Source: Roseicella sp. DB1501 (GTDB lineage: Bacteria; Pseudomonadota; Alphaproteobacteria; Acetobacterales; Acetobacteraceae). Taken from it: a DNA stretch of 64,000 nucleotides. How positions within the stretch are numbered: the stretch's first letter is position 1; every line of letters starts with the position of its first letter. Made by a program: the position numbers and the translations under genes. The notes under the pieces are model-generated. The model had not been told where the DNA came from. It saw nothing but the letters and a program-made list of their open reading frames with translations, and ran no database searches. Below, one piece after another: positions 8,460 to 17,781 of this stretch. The stretch lies in assembly GCF_013112485.1 (NCBI RefSeq), contig NZ_JABFHG010000004.1, positions 248,001-312,000 of the forward strand, read 5' to 3'.

Positions 8460-9620
8460 ATGCCTCCCGCCATCCCCATCGCCCTCTTCGCCCTGGCCGG
8501 CTTCACCACCGGCGCGGGCATGCGGATGCTGGATCCGCTCCTGCCGCCCATCGCCGCCGCCTTCGGGGTCGGCATCGCCGAGGCGGCCTGGCTGATCGCC
8601 GGCTTCGTCCTGCCCTACGGCCTGGTGCAACTCGTCGCCGGGCCGCTCGGCGACCGCATGGGCAAGGTGAGGATCGCCTGCTTCGCCGTGCTGCTCTTCG
8701 GCGCCGGGCTCATCGCCAGCGCCTTCGCCACGCGGCTCGGCGGGTTGGTCGCGCTGCGCGCCTGGTGCGGCCTCTTCGCCGGCGCGGTGATCCCGCTGCT
8801 CATGGCGCATATCGCCGACAGCGTGCCCTATGCCGAGCGGCAGGTGACGATCAGCCGCTTCCTCACCGGCATGGTGATGGCGCAGCTCCTCGCCGGCTCG
8901 GGGGCCGGCGTGCTGGCCGAGCAGGCGGGGTGGCGGGCGCCCTTCCTGGTGCTCGGCCTGCTGGCGCTCGGCGTCGGCGGCGTGCTGGCGCTGCGGCTCG
9001 GCCCGGCGCTCTGGCGGCGGCCGGCCGAGGTGGCGGGCGGCCGGGGCATGGCGGCCTATCTCGACCTGCTGCGCACGGGGTCCGGCCGCTGGCTGATGGC
9101 CATCGCCTTCCTCGACGGCGCGCTGCTCTTCGGCGGCGCCTTTCCCTTCACCGGCTCCTTCCTGATCGAGGAACTCGGCCGCAGCCCGGGCGAGGCGGGG
9201 CCCATCGTCGCCGGCTTCGGCCTCGGCGCCTTCGCCTATACCCGCATGGCGCGGCCGCTGCTGCGGCGCTTCGGGGAGCGCGGGCTGCTGACGCTCGGCG
9301 GCGGCGCGCTGGCGGTGCTGCTGACCGGCCTCGCCCTCGCCCCCGCCTGGCCGGTGGTGGCGGCGATCCAGGTGGCGATGGGCCTCGCCTTCTACATGTT
9401 CCACGGCGTGCTGCAGACCCTGGCGACCGAGGCGCTGCCGGAGGCGCGCGGCACCGCGGTCGGCGCCTTCGCCCTCGCCCTCTTCCTGGGCCAGAGCGCC
9501 GGCTCGCTCGGCTTCGGGCTCGGCCTCACCGTCATCGGCTATCGCGGCGCCTTCCTCGCCGCGGCGGTCGCCGTCTGCGCCCTGGCGCTTTGGGCGAGGC
9601 GCGGCGCCAGGGTAGCGTGA
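8460..9620 (+). CDS. MFS transporter (DHA1-like)
   Basis: A 386-residue major facilitator protein with about twelve hydrophobic segments. The MFS loop 2-3 signature appears as GPLGDRMGKVRI at about residues 61-72, and the N-terminal MLDPLLPPIAAAF matches the DHA1 drug/metabolite efflux group. The central loop around residues 190-205 is short. The substrate is not predictable. The gene follows the SemiSWEET by 49 bases with no strong ribosome-binding sequence, so it may be co-transcribed. The 3' side is a 200-base gap before the AraC regulator. Confidence 0.88.
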   Translation: MPPAIPIALFALAGFTTGAGMRMLDPLLPPIAAAFGVGIAEAAWLIAGFVLPYGLVQLVAGPLGDRMGKVRIACFAVLLFGAGLIASAFATRLGGLVALRAWCGLFAGAVIPLLMAHIADSVPYAERQVTISRFLTGMVMAQLLAGSGAGVLAEQAGWRAPFLVLGLLALGVGGVLALRLGPALWRRPAEVAGGRGMAAYLDLLRTGSGRWLMAIAFLDGALLFGGAFPFTGSFLIEELGRSPGEAGPIVAGFGLGAFAYTRMARPLLRRFGERGLLTLGGGALAVLLTGLALAPAWPVVAAIQVAMGLAFYMFHGVLQTLATEALPEARGTAVGAFALALFLGQSAGSLGFGLGLTVIGYRGAFLAAAVAVCALALWARRGARVA

Positions 9621-9829
9621 GCCCCGGCCGCGACGGCCCTCGGGACGGCCCCTGGGACGGCGGCCGCAGCCCTCGTCGCTCGCCTCGTGGTACTGCCCCC
9701 CGCGACCCCGGCGGCAACCAGCCACCCCGGTCTTCGGCGCCAGGCGCCGGCGGCGCGAGATGGAGAAATGCTTGCGCTTTCTAAATGTCGAGAGCAGCTT
9801 TTCCTTTCCCATCCGCACGGAAGACATGC

Positions 9830-10801
9830 ATGGACTGCATGGTGCTGACCACCGACAGCGTTCCGGAGCGCGAGCGTTTCTCGTTCTGGTGCGATGGCCT
9901 GCTCCAAGGTGTCCTCGGCATGGCCGGCGAGGCCATCGACGCGACGCCCCAGGCTTTCGACGCGCGGATCACCGTCTGGAGCGGAGGGGGTCTCACCCGG
10001 CTTCGCGGCACGGCCGATGCGCACCTGGCATGCCGCAGCCCACGCGAGATCGCGCGTAGGAGCGGCGACGCGTACTGGCTTCACCGCGACCTGGCCCGCG
10101 ACACCTGGTTCGACGTGCCGGGGCGCGGCCAGTTCGTCATTCCCCGTGGCGAGCTCATCCTGTCGAGCACTGACCATCCTCACCGGACACGTCCGATGAA
10201 CGAGGGCAGCAGGTTCGATGGCGATTACTGGGTGCTGCCACGGGTGTTGCTCGAGCCACACCTTCCGGCCTTCGGTGGACCGCCCTGCGTCACCTTGTCG
10301 CCGGGTGGGGCCGGCAGCGGCATGCTGGCGCTTCTCACGAGCTACCTGGACAGCCTCGGCGAGCAGGCGGCCGCTCTCAGCGACACGGAAGCCAGGCATG
10401 CCGGAGACATCCTGTGTCGCTTGATCGCCGCCGCATGCGGCACCGCCCCTCCAGAGCAGAAGGACGCGCTGCGTGCCGCCCGCCTCGCACAGATCAAGCG
10501 CCACGTGGACCGGCATCTGACCGAGATGGACCTCTCACCCGGCAAGGCCGCCGCAGCGCTCGGCATTTCGGTGCGAAGCCTGCACCTCGCCTTCGAGCCC
10601 ACCGGCACCAGCTTCGCCGAGCACGTGACGCGCCGCCGCCTGCAGGAGTGCCGCGCTGCCCTGGAACGTCCGGCGGCCTCGCCGCGCGCGGTCACGGACG
10701 TGGCCTTTGCCTGGGGCTTCGCGAGCCTTGCCACCTTCTATCGCGCTTTCCGGCGCGAGTTCGGCATGGCGCCGGGCGACCTGCGCCGCATCGGCCGCTG
10801 A
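9830..10801 (+). CDS. AraC-family transcriptional regulator
   Basis: A 323-residue regulator. The N-terminal two thirds resemble the AraC_binding_2 ligand domain (WFDVPGRGQFVIPRG at mid-length). The C-terminal 100 residues hold two helix-turn-helix motifs: SPGKAAAALGISVRSLHLAF and VTDVAFAWGFASLATFYRAFRR. The start at 9830 is preferred because GGAAG sits six bases upstream; an ATG at 9785 has none. Base composition is looser than in neighbouring housekeeping genes, with more A/T at third positions. The unrecognised gene at 11055 is 250 bases downstream on the same strand and is a plausible target, but no operator was identified. Confidence 0.9.
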   Translation: MDCMVLTTDSVPERERFSFWCDGLLQGVLGMAGEAIDATPQAFDARITVWSGGGLTRLRGTADAHLACRSPREIARRSGDAYWLHRDLARDTWFDVPGRGQFVIPRGELILSSTDHPHRTRPMNEGSRFDGDYWVLPRVLLEPHLPAFGGPPCVTLSPGGAGSGMLALLTSYLDSLGEQAAALSDTEARHAGDILCRLIAAACGTAPPEQKDALRAARLAQIKRHVDRHLTEMDLSPGKAAAALGISVRSLHLAFEPTGTSFAEHVTRRRLQECRAALERPAASPRAVTDVAFAWGFASLATFYRAFRREFGMAPGDLRRIGR

Positions 10802-11054
10802 CGGTTCCGGCACCTCTCGAGCGCCGCGCGGCGAAGCATCCGGACAGTCCAGGACAGCGCGGCATTCACCTCATCCGCCGCCCTCCGAGGGGAGCGCCGC
10901 TTCGGCCTCGCAATGGGGAAGGGCATGGCGGGATCCGCTTGCGCCGCACGAGAAGCGGCCTTGCACCCGCTGCGAAGCCAATCCCGAACGATTGTTCCAG
11001 CATCCGGCGCGGATTCGGACCGCGCGGATGGCGCAGGGAAGGGGAGACGTGACG
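10802..11054. other. Intergenic stretch between AraC regulator and orphan gene
   Basis: About 250 bases with no supportable gene. It contains short G/C-rich inverted pieces and, at its 3' end, the GGGAAGGGGAG ribosome-binding region of the gene at 11055. No clear -35/-10 pair or T-run terminator is visible. A promoter for the orphan gene is expected here if it is not read through from the AraC gene. Confidence 0.5.
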
Positions 11055-12080
11055 ATGACGTGGATGTACCAAGACGATCCGTGGGACGGCGGGCTCCCTG
11101 ATTATGGATGTCGCCTCGTCGGGACGGCGGATCCGGTCTGCGAGCCGGAGTCCCTCGCAGAGCCGGAGGCGGCAGCGGAGGCCTCCGCCGACCCTACGCC
11201 GGAGCAGATCAGCGCGGTGCAGGCCAACCTGAAGGCCATCCAGGCCTTCAACGACTACCTGTATCCGCAAGGCCAGACGAAGATCGACAACGCCTACCTC
11301 CTCCTGTCGGAATCCGACAACAGGGATCCCGGCCTCGGGATCGGCCTCGACATCATCGAGGGGGCGTTCAGTGCGCTCGGTGGGGGGTTCGGAACCGCGG
11401 GTGCCTTCGCCGCGACCTTCGTCTCGGGCATGGTCGCCTCCTGGACGACGAGCACGCCCGCAAGCCTGAACACCACCTTCTCAGATCTGCTGACCCGCAT
11501 GCAGGACACATTCCTCGCGGTGGATCAGCAACTGACCGAATACATCGACGACGTGGCCGGGAACTGGAACACCTCCTTCAGCTTCAACGGACAAACCGCC
11601 ACGCTTTCCGACCTTGCCGACATCGACTTCCCGATCGAGCAGGACAGCACCTTCTTTCCGATGATGGATGCGGCCATCCACGGCTTTGACCAGAATACCT
11701 GGGAATACGTCCTCACGACCGACTTCAAGGTGACGGCTTGGGTCCCCGCGCCGCCGGAGCCCCCGCTGGCCGGGAAGGAGAGCGATCCGCCGATCGCCTA
11801 TGCCCAGGAGGTCATCGAGAAGCACCCTGCCTACTACGTGACATGGTCCTGGGTGCAGGGGACGGGCTGGCTGTCGCAGAGCGGCTGGGACACCTTCCAA
11901 TTCAGCCTCGGCGGCCCTGCCACGGCCCTGCATGACGCCGCGATCAGCAAGGACGCCGCGGCCTATCTGTTCATCGACAGCACCGATGGGGTGACCATCA
12001 ACCCCGACGGGCTTTTCGCCCGCAAGACCGTCTTCACGGAACTCGGCATCCCGACCGAGACGGTCTATACGCAAGGATAG
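11055..12080 (+). CDS. Unrecognised acidic protein with central Gly/Ala hydrophobic segment
   Basis: A 341-residue protein I do not recognise. Residues 1-50 are acidic and Glu/Ala/Pro-rich, starting MTWMYQDDPWDGG, with no signal peptide. Residues 50-90 look helical. Residues 93-130 form a Gly/Ala-rich hydrophobic stretch long enough to cross or insert into a membrane. Residues 130-225 are polar and rich in Asp, Asn and Thr, and residues 255-285 are aromatic (YYVTWSW, GWLSQSGWDTF). This layout recalls helical pore-forming or membrane-inserting proteins, but that is a guess. ATG at 11055 is preferred (GGGGAG nine bases upstream); GTG at 11049 is possible. Base composition is clearly less GC-rich than the surrounding genes. 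It sits after an AraC regulator. Confidence 0.7.
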   Translation: MTWMYQDDPWDGGLPDYGCRLVGTADPVCEPESLAEPEAAAEASADPTPEQISAVQANLKAIQAFNDYLYPQGQTKIDNAYLLLSESDNRDPGLGIGLDIIEGAFSALGGGFGTAGAFAATFVSGMVASWTTSTPASLNTTFSDLLTRMQDTFLAVDQQLTEYIDDVAGNWNTSFSFNGQTATLSDLADIDFPIEQDSTFFPMMDAAIHGFDQNTWEYVLTTDFKVTAWVPAPPEPPLAGKESDPPIAYAQEVIEKHPAYYVTWSWVQGTGWLSQSGWDTFQFSLGGPATALHDAAISKDAAAYLFIDSTDGVTINPDGLFARKTVFTELGIPTETVYTQG

Positions 12081-12154
12081 CGTCCCGCGGCCCGCCGCGG
12101 TCCTGCTCCAGGCTGCGACGGGCCTCGGCCGCGATCGGAGCCCGGCCGGCAGGT

Positions 12155-12751
12155 TCAGGTCTTCGACTGATCCTCCGGCGCCGCCGCCGGGCCGACCAGG
12201 CGGCGGATCGTCGCCAGCATCTCCGGCTGGTCCCAGGCCGCCGCCCCTTCCAGCCGCGCCCGCTCGCGCCCCTGCCGGTCGACCACCACGGTGGTCGGCA
12301 GGCCGCGCACCCCGAGCGCCCGCTGCGCCGCGCCCTTGGGGTCGAGCCAGAGTTCGAGCCGGCGGATGCCCTTGTCGCGGAAGAAGGGCTCGACCGCCGC
12401 CTTGCCGCCGCGGTCCGAGGAGAGGGCGAGCACCCGGATCCCCTCCGCCCCCAGCACCGCCTGGGCGCGGTCGAGCGCCGGCATCTCCTCGACGCAGGGG
12501 CCGCACCAGGTCGCCCAGAGATTGACGAGCAGCCCCTGGCCGGCGAAGGCGGAGACGTCGCGCTCCGCCCCGTTGGCATCGGTGAAGCCGAATTCGGGCA
12601 GCGGCTTCGGCCCGTCCTCGACCAGCCGCCCCATGGCGCCGGCGGCCCGGACTTTGCGCAGCGTGGGGGCGGCGGCTAGGGTCCCGCCCGCAACCAGGGC
12701 CAGGCCCAGCACCGCCCGTCGGGGCGCCCAGAGACCGGAAAGCGCAGCCAT
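12155..12751 (-). CDS. TlpA-family thiol-disulfide oxidoreductase
   Basis: A 198-residue membrane-anchored thioredoxin-like protein. Residues about 12-35 form an uncleaved or signal-like hydrophobic segment, and the periplasmic domain has the active site WATWCGPC and the cis-proline region [10 protein letters not shown]. TlpA-type proteins reduce periplasmic disulfides, for example during cytochrome c or oxidase copper-site maturation. It lies head-to-head with argH, with one base between the two start codons, the arrangement common in Alphaproteobacteria. The ATG at 12751 fits the signal-like N-terminus. Its 3' end faces the orphan gene. Confidence 0.93.
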   Translation of the reverse strand: MAALSGLWAPRRAVLGLALVAGGTLAAAPTLRKVRAAGAMGRLVEDGPKPLPEFGFTDANGAERDVSAFAGQGLLVNLWATWCGPCVEEMPALDRAQAVLGAEGIRVLALSSDRGGKAAVEPFFRDKGIRRLELWLDPKGAAQRALGVRGLPTTVVVDRQGRERARLEGAAAWDQPEMLATIRRLVGPAAAPEDQSKT

Positions 12752-12752
12752 C

Positions 12753-14183
12753 GTGTCACATCCTTCCGCTGGCAATTCCCCTGGCACGTCCTCAGGCACA
12801 TCCCAGGGCAACGCCCAATGGGGCGGCCGCTTCGCCGCGGGGCCTTCCGCCATCATGCAGGCGATCAACGCCTCGATCGGCTTCGACCGCAAGCTCTGGC
12901 GGCAGGATATCGCGGGCAGCCTCGCCCATGCCGCCATGCTGGCGCATGTGGGGATCATATCCGCGGCAGACGAGGCCGCGATCCGCGAGGGGCTCGGCCG
13001 GATCGCGCAGCGCATCGAGGCCGGGGACTTCCCCTGGGACGAGGCGCTCGAGGACATCCACATGAACATCGAGGCCCGCCTCACCGGCGAGATCGGGGAG
13101 GCGGGCAAGCGGCTGCACACCGGGCGCAGCCGCAACGACCAGGTGGCGCTCGACGTGCGGCTCTGGGTGCGGGATGCGATCGACGGCCTCTCCGGCCAGA
13201 TCGAGGATGTGATGCGGGCGCTGGTCGCGCGCGCCGAGGAGCATGCCGGCACCGTCATGCCGGGCTTCACCCATCTGCAGCCGGCGCAGCCCGTGACCTT
13301 CGGCCACCACCTGCTCGCCTATGTCGAGATGCTGTCGCGCGACCTCTCGCGCCTGCGGGACGCCCGGGCGCGGATGAACGAGAGCCCGCTCGGCGCCGCC
13401 GCCCTGGCCGGCACCGGCTTCCCGATCGACCGGCATATGACGGCGCGGGCGCTCGGCTTCGCGGGGCCGACGCGCAACAGCCTCGACAGCGTCGCCTCGC
13501 GCGACTTCGCCGCCGAGTTCCTGTTCTGCTGCGCCATGTGCGCCACCCATCTCTCGCGCTTCGCCGAGGAGGTGGTGATCTGGACCAACCCCTATTTCGG
13601 CTTCGTCCGCCTCTCCGACGCCTTCACCACCGGCTCCTCCATCATGCCGCAGAAGCGCAACCCGGATGCGGCGGAGCTGGTGCGCGGCAAGACCGGGCGC
13701 ATCACCGGCGCCCTGGTCGGGCTGCTCACCGTGCTGAAGGGGCTGGCGCTCACCTATTTCAAGGACATGCAGGAGGACAAGGAGGGGATCTTCGACGCCG
13801 CGGAGAACCTCACCCTCAGCCTCGCCGCCGTCGCCGGCATGGTGCGCGACCTGCAGCCCGACGCGGCGCGGCTGGAGCAGGCGGCCGGCGCCGGCTTCTC
13901 CACGGCGACCGACCTTGCCGACTGGCTGGTGCGGGAGCTGAAGATGCCCTTCCGCGACGCCCATCACGTCACCGGCCGGCTGGTCGCCCGGGCCGAGGCC
14001 AAGGGCTGCGACCTCGCCGGGCTGACGCTGGCCGAGATGCAGGCCGAGGAGCCCCGCATCACCCAGGGCGTCTTCGGCGTGCTGACGGTGGCGGCCTCGG
14101 TCGCCTCGCGCACCTCCTATGGCGGCACGGCGCCGGAGAATGTCCGCCGCATGGCAGCGGAGTGGCGGGAGCGGCTGGCATGA
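12753..14183 (+). CDS. argH: Argininosuccinate lyase
   Basis: A 476-residue enzyme of the fumarase/aspartase superfamily. It splits argininosuccinate into arginine and fumarate, the last step of arginine synthesis (EC 4.3.2.1). The family signature is [39 protein letters not shown] and [11 protein letters not shown] are also present. The start is GTG at 12753 with GGAAAG ten bases upstream. The first 27 residues ([19 protein letters not shown]) are a Ser/Gly/Thr tail absent from most homologues, and the conserved part begins at AQWGGRF. The start nearly touches that of the divergent tlpA-like gene. The stop overlaps the lptM start (ATGA). Confidence 0.97.
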   Translation: MSHPSAGNSPGTSSGTSQGNAQWGGRFAAGPSAIMQAINASIGFDRKLWRQDIAGSLAHAAMLAHVGIISAADEAAIREGLGRIAQRIEAGDFPWDEALEDIHMNIEARLTGEIGEAGKRLHTGRSRNDQVALDVRLWVRDAIDGLSGQIEDVMRALVARAEEHAGTVMPGFTHLQPAQPVTFGHHLLAYVEMLSRDLSRLRDARARMNESPLGAAALAGTGFPIDRHMTARALGFAGPTRNSLDSVASRDFAAEFLFCCAMCATHLSRFAEEVVIWTNPYFGFVRLSDAFTTGSSIMPQKRNPDAAELVRGKTGRITGALVGLLTVLKGLALTYFKDMQEDKEGIFDAAENLTLSLAAVAGMVRDLQPDAARLEQAAGAGFSTATDLADWLVRELKMPFRDAHHVTGRLVARAEAKGCDLAGLTLAEMQAEEPRITQGVFGVLTVAASVASRTSYGGTAPENVRRMAAEWRERLA

Positions 14184-14365
14184 CGCGGCGCCTGCTCGTC
14201 CTGCTCGCGGCCTCGGCGCTGGCGGGCTGCGGCCGCGCCGGGCCGCCGAGGGCGCCCGGGCCGAAGGACCAGATCATCTATCCGCGGACCTATCCGAAAT
14301 ACGCGCCGCAGCCGGCGCCGCAGGGTCCGCCGGCGCCGGCCGCGCCCGCCACGCCGGCACGCTGA
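14180..14365 (+). CDS. lptM: LptM-like small lipoprotein
   Basis: A 61-residue lipoprotein: a short signal peptide ending in the lipobox LAGC (Cys at residue 18), then [10 protein letters not shown] and a Pro/Ala tail with [12 protein letters not shown]. LptM (formerly YifL) in E. coli helps mature the LptD LPS-translocon; the same short form follows argH in many Alphaproteobacteria. The start at 14180 overlaps the argH stop (ATGA), indicating coupling. The G-x-x-G-P-P motif right after the lipidated cysteine is the main family mark. Function is inferred from family and position. Confidence 0.8.
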   Translation: MTRRLLVLLAASALAGCGRAGPPRAPGPKDQIIYPRTYPKYAPQPAPQGPPAPAAPATPAR

Positions 14366-14519
14366 CCGCCCGCGCCGCGACCGTCTCGCGGCGCTTCGCC
14401 GCCCGCGCGCGGCCCCGATGCTCGGTCCGCGCGCCGCGCGGGCTTGCCAGACCCCCGCCTCCTGCCACCATGCTGTGGCCCAAGGACCGGCAGCAGCCGG
14501 CAGGCATGGGAGGGTCGGG

Positions 14520-15515
14520 ATGGCCGGGACGGGATCAATCGGGCGGCGCGCCGCGCTGGCCGCGGGCATGGCGCTGCTGGCGGCGCCGGCACTGGCCCAG
14601 GAGAAACTGGCCCAGGAGAAGTGGCCGGACGGCCCCATCCGCTTCATCGGCATCTTCCCGCCCGGCGGCGGTACCGACATCCTCTCCCGCATCTGGTGCA
14701 ACCAGATGTCCGAGGTCTGCGGCGAGCAATTCATCGTCGAGAATCGCAGCGGCTCGGCGGGCAATATCGGCACCGAGGCGATCGCGCGCGCGACCCCCGA
14801 CGGCCGCAGCATCGGCCTCGCCTCGGTCGCGCCGCTGGCCATCGCGCCGACGCTCTACAAGCGCCTGCCCTTCGACGTGCACCGCGACTTCACCTGGCTC
14901 GGCGGCCTCTGGAAGCTGCCGAACCTGCTGGTCGTGCATCCGGACGTGCCGGCGCGGACGGTGCCGGAGCTGATCGCGCTGGTGAAGGCCAATCCCGGCA
15001 AGTACAGCTACGCCTCCTCCGGCTCCGGCACCACGGTGCATCTCTCGGGCGCCGCCTTCGCCGCCCGGGCCGGGCTCGACATGGTGCATGTCCCCTATCG
15101 CGGCGGCGCGCCGGCGCATGTCGACCTGCTGGCCGGCCGCGTCCACATGATCTTCGACAACATCCCCCAGGCCCTGCAGGAGGCACGCGAGGGCCGGGTG
15201 CGGGCGCTCGCCGTCACCTCGGCGCAGCGCGTGCCGCAGGCGCCGGAGATCCCGGCCATGGCGGAATTCCTGCCGGGCTTCGAGATCACCTCCTGGGCCG
15301 GGGTGATGGGCCCGGCCGGGCTGCCGCCCGGCATGGTCCGGCGCATCGCCGAGCGCAGCGGGCAGGCCCTGGCGAGCCGCGAGCTGGCGGCGCGCTACGC
15401 CGAGAACGGCGCCACGGTCTGGGCCGCGAGCCCCGAGGAATTCGCCCGCTTCCGCGCCGCCGAGGAGCGCGCCTTCGCGCCGATCATCGAGGCCTCGGGC
15501 GCCCGGGTGGATTGA
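14520..15515 (+). CDS. Bug-family tripartite tricarboxylate transporter substrate-binding protein (copy 1 of tandem pair)
   Basis: A 331-residue periplasmic receptor with a signal peptide (about residues 1-27, ending APALAQ). Family motifs are FPPGGGTDILSRIW, VENRSGSAGNIGTEAI, MVHVPYRGGAPAH and MIFDNIPQAL. The ATG at 14520 follows a GGGAGGGTCGGG sequence. It is a close paralogue of the next gene: both end IxASGARVD and share PFDxHxDFTxxGGLWxLPNLL. No TctA or TctB partner is nearby. The signal region contains a short duplicated QEKLAQEK phrase. The ligand is unknown, probably a carboxylate. Confidence 0.92.
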   Translation: MAGTGSIGRRAALAAGMALLAAPALAQEKLAQEKWPDGPIRFIGIFPPGGGTDILSRIWCNQMSEVCGEQFIVENRSGSAGNIGTEAIARATPDGRSIGLASVAPLAIAPTLYKRLPFDVHRDFTWLGGLWKLPNLLVVHPDVPARTVPELIALVKANPGKYSYASSGSGTTVHLSGAAFAARAGLDMVHVPYRGGAPAHVDLLAGRVHMIFDNIPQALQEAREGRVRALAVTSAQRVPQAPEIPAMAEFLPGFEITSWAGVMGPAGLPPGMVRRIAERSGQALASRELAARYAENGATVWAASPEEFARFRAAEERAFAPIIEASGARVD

Positions 15516-15576
15516 CGCCGCCCCGGCCCGGCCATCCCGTCGGCAGGACAGAATAAAGAAAGCTTGGAGGACCAAG

Positions 15577-16602
15577 ATGCAGCAGTGGAAGGCCGCGCCG
15601 GGCCGGCGCGCAGTGCTGGGGCTGGCGGCGCTCGCCGCGCCGGGGCTGGCCCTGGCCAGGGGCGCGCTTGCGCAAGGGACCGGCCCAGGCAGCGCCCCAG
15701 GGAGCGATTGGCCGAACCGGCCCGTCCGCTACGTGAACCCCTATCCGCCGGGCGGCCCGACCGACACGCTCTCGCGCCTCTGGTGCGCGCGGATGAGCGA
15801 GGTCACCGGCCAGCAATTCGTGGTCGAGAACCGCAGCGGCTCCGGCGGCAATGTCGGGGCGGACATGATCGCGAAATCCACGCCGGACGGCTACACGGTC
15901 GGGCTCGGCGGCATCGCCTCGCATGCCATCGCGCCGACTCTCTATGCCTCGTTGCCCTTCGATCCGCACAAGGACTTCACCCTGGTCGGCGGGCTCTGGC
16001 AGCTACCGAACCTGCTGGCCGTCAATCTCGACGTGCCAGCGAAGAACGTGCCGGAGCTGATCGCGGTGCTGAAGGCGCATCCCGGCAAGTACAGCTACGG
16101 CTCGGCCGGCGCCGGCACCACGCTGCACCTCGCGGGCGAGATGTTCGGCCAGCTCGCCGGCGTGCAGATGGTGCACGTGCCCTATCGCGGCAGCGCGCCG
16201 GCGCAGCTCGACCTCGTCGCCGGCCGTATCCACATGATGTTCGACAACATCCCCGGCACCCTGCAACTCTCGCGCGAGGGCCGGGTGCGTCCGCTCGCCG
16301 TCACCTCGCTGAAGCGGAGCCCGGTGGCGCCGGAGATCCCGGCCCTGAGCGAATTCCTGCCGGGCTTCGACATCGTCTCCTGGACCTGCCTCTCGGCCCC
16401 GGCCGGGCTGCCGCCGGCGATGGTGGCGCGGATGAGCGCCCTGTCGCGCAAGGCGCTGGAGAACGAGGCGCTGGCGAAATCCTATCGCGACCTCGGCGCC
16501 GAGCCCTGGTGGACCTCGACCGAGGACATCGCCAGCTACCGCGCGACGCAGGAGGCGAGGCTGGCGCCGCTGATCCGCGCCTCGGGCGCGCGGGTGGATT
16601 GA
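15577..16602 (+). CDS. Bug-family tripartite tricarboxylate transporter substrate-binding protein (copy 2 of tandem pair)
   Basis: A 341-residue receptor, the second of a tandem pair, 61 bases after the first. The signal peptide (about residues 1-33) ends ALAQG. Motifs are YPPGGPTDTLSRLWCARM, VENRSGSGGNVGADMI, VHVPYRGSAPAQLDL and MMFDNIPGTLQ. AAGAAAGCTTGGAGGACC upstream gives a strong ribosome-binding site at 15577. Similarity to the preceding gene along its whole length indicates local duplication followed by divergence, perhaps giving two ligand specificities for one unlinked carrier. Confidence 0.92.
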   Translation: MQQWKAAPGRRAVLGLAALAAPGLALARGALAQGTGPGSAPGSDWPNRPVRYVNPYPPGGPTDTLSRLWCARMSEVTGQQFVVENRSGSGGNVGADMIAKSTPDGYTVGLGGIASHAIAPTLYASLPFDPHKDFTLVGGLWQLPNLLAVNLDVPAKNVPELIAVLKAHPGKYSYGSAGAGTTLHLAGEMFGQLAGVQMVHVPYRGSAPAQLDLVAGRIHMMFDNIPGTLQLSREGRVRPLAVTSLKRSPVAPEIPALSEFLPGFDIVSWTCLSAPAGLPPAMVARMSALSRKALENEALAKSYRDLGAEPWWTSTEDIASYRATQEARLAPLIRASGARVD

Positions 16603-16741
16603 GGCTGGTTCGACAACCCGCCGCAGGTGGCGGCGGGGTCGGGCCTGCCCGGGCGGCTGGCGACGGCTCTGCCGCGGCCGACGGCCAGGGCGCGCCGGCG
16701 TCTGGAGCAGGTCCCGGCATCGGCATGTCGTGACGCGACGA
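16603..16741. other. Convergent intergenic gap with GC hairpin
   Basis: Between the converging Bug and SYLF genes. An 8-bp G/C stem (16617-16624 with 16630-16637, loop of five) could act as a bidirectional barrier, but there is no T-run on either strand, so a terminator call is weak. Confidence 0.35.
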
Positions 16742-17488
16742 TCAATCGTTGTTCCAGGATGCCCGGACGGCCTCCGACAGCGTCCTGCGCAGCGGTGCCG
16801 CGGCGGCGAGATGGCCGGTGGGGCTGCCGAGCACCCGGTCCGCATTGAAACCCGGACCATAGGCGACGCTGTTGGCCTCCTGATCCAGGGAAAGCCGGGC
16901 GGAGCCGAAGCCGCCGCCGGCGAACAGCCCGCGGCTGGTCTCCACCGTGAGCACCTGGACCCCACCGGAGAGGCCACCTGCCCCGAGCGTGCCGACGCCC
17001 CAATTGCCGATTGCGAAGCCGCCGGCGGCGCTCATCCGCTGGCTGGCGAGGAACTCCTCCAGCGCAGCCCGGGTCAGCAGCAGCGTGATCATCTCCGACT
17101 TCGCGGCACCGGCGAGGAAGCCGACATCGAGATTGGTCAGCCGGACGAAGATCGGGTCGCTCCAGACCTGGCCATGACGCATCAGGAGCAGGCCATGCGC
17201 CTGCTGGGCGCCAAGGATGAAGCCGATCTTCTCCGCGCTCGGCGCTACGAAGATTGCCCGCGCGCCGCCCGTGAGATTGCGCACGCCTTGCCATTCGGGC
17301 GATGTGAAGAACTGCTCCAGCGTGTCTCCGGCGGCGCGGCTCAGCGTTGCGGAATCCGTGGGCGAGCCGCTCTCGGCGACGGATCCGCCAGGGGTTGCGC
17401 CGGTCGTGGAGCAGCCTGCCAACAGGCTCGGCGCGGCCAGCGCAAGGCCAAGCATGCCGAACCGGCAAAGTCGCTGAATGTGGCGCAT
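16742..17488 (-). CDS. SYLF-domain (Ysc84-like) lipoprotein
   Basis: A 248-residue protein with a lipoprotein signal (residues 1-25; lipobox LLAGC). Residues about 75-240 match the SYLF/Ysc84 lipid-binding domain: ARAIFVAPSAEKIGFILGAQ, GLLLMRHG..WSDPIFVRL, LDVGFLAGAAKSEMITLLLT and GVQVLTVETSRGLFAGGGFG. Bacterial SYLF lipoproteins sit in the envelope and bind phosphoinositide-like or other lipids; their role is unsettled. It is convergent with the Bug pair and divergent from the MFS gene at 17782. Confidence 0.88.
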   Translation of the reverse strand: MRHIQRLCRFGMLGLALAAPSLLAGCSTTGATPGGSVAESGSPTDSATLSRAAGDTLEQFFTSPEWQGVRNLTGGARAIFVAPSAEKIGFILGAQQAHGLLLMRHGQVWSDPIFVRLTNLDVGFLAGAAKSEMITLLLTRAALEEFLASQRMSAAGGFAIGNWGVGTLGAGGLSGGVQVLTVETSRGLFAGGGFGSARLSLDQEANSVAYGPGFNADRVLGSPTGHLAAAAPLRRTLSEAVRASWNND

Positions 17489-17781
17489 CGGCTATCCTGA
17501 TGCCTCGTCGAAATCCTGTTGCGGAAAGCGGGGCTCCAATCGAAACACCTTACACAAATCGATAACCGGGCAACCGATTTCCGCGCCGCGCCGCGCCCTG
17601 GAACACGGCCGGCCCGCTGTGTCTATTTACAATATCGGAATGTTCTTGGTGCGGCCAACGGTCGTTCTCCACCCGAGAGGCTGTCGCGCAATGCAGCGAT
17701 GCGATGGGCGGGTGGCCGGGCCCCTTCCCGCCCGGACCGATCTGCTGCTTTGCTGGCCGGCCGCACGAGCGGGAGGAAACG
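17489..17781. other. Divergent intergenic region, AT-rich centre
   Basis: About 290 bases between the divergent SYLF and MFS genes. No gene is supported. The patch 17621-17645 (TCTATTTACAATATCGG) is the most AT-rich stretch for several kilobases and includes TACAAT at 17628-17633, a possible -10 for the rightward MFS gene; no good -35 is seen at the right distance. The 3' end carries the GGGAGG ribosome-binding site of the MFS gene. Confidence 0.4.

Noticed and set aside
16603..16741. Intrinsic terminator between converging genes
   Set aside because: The stem is good but there is no T-run on either strand.
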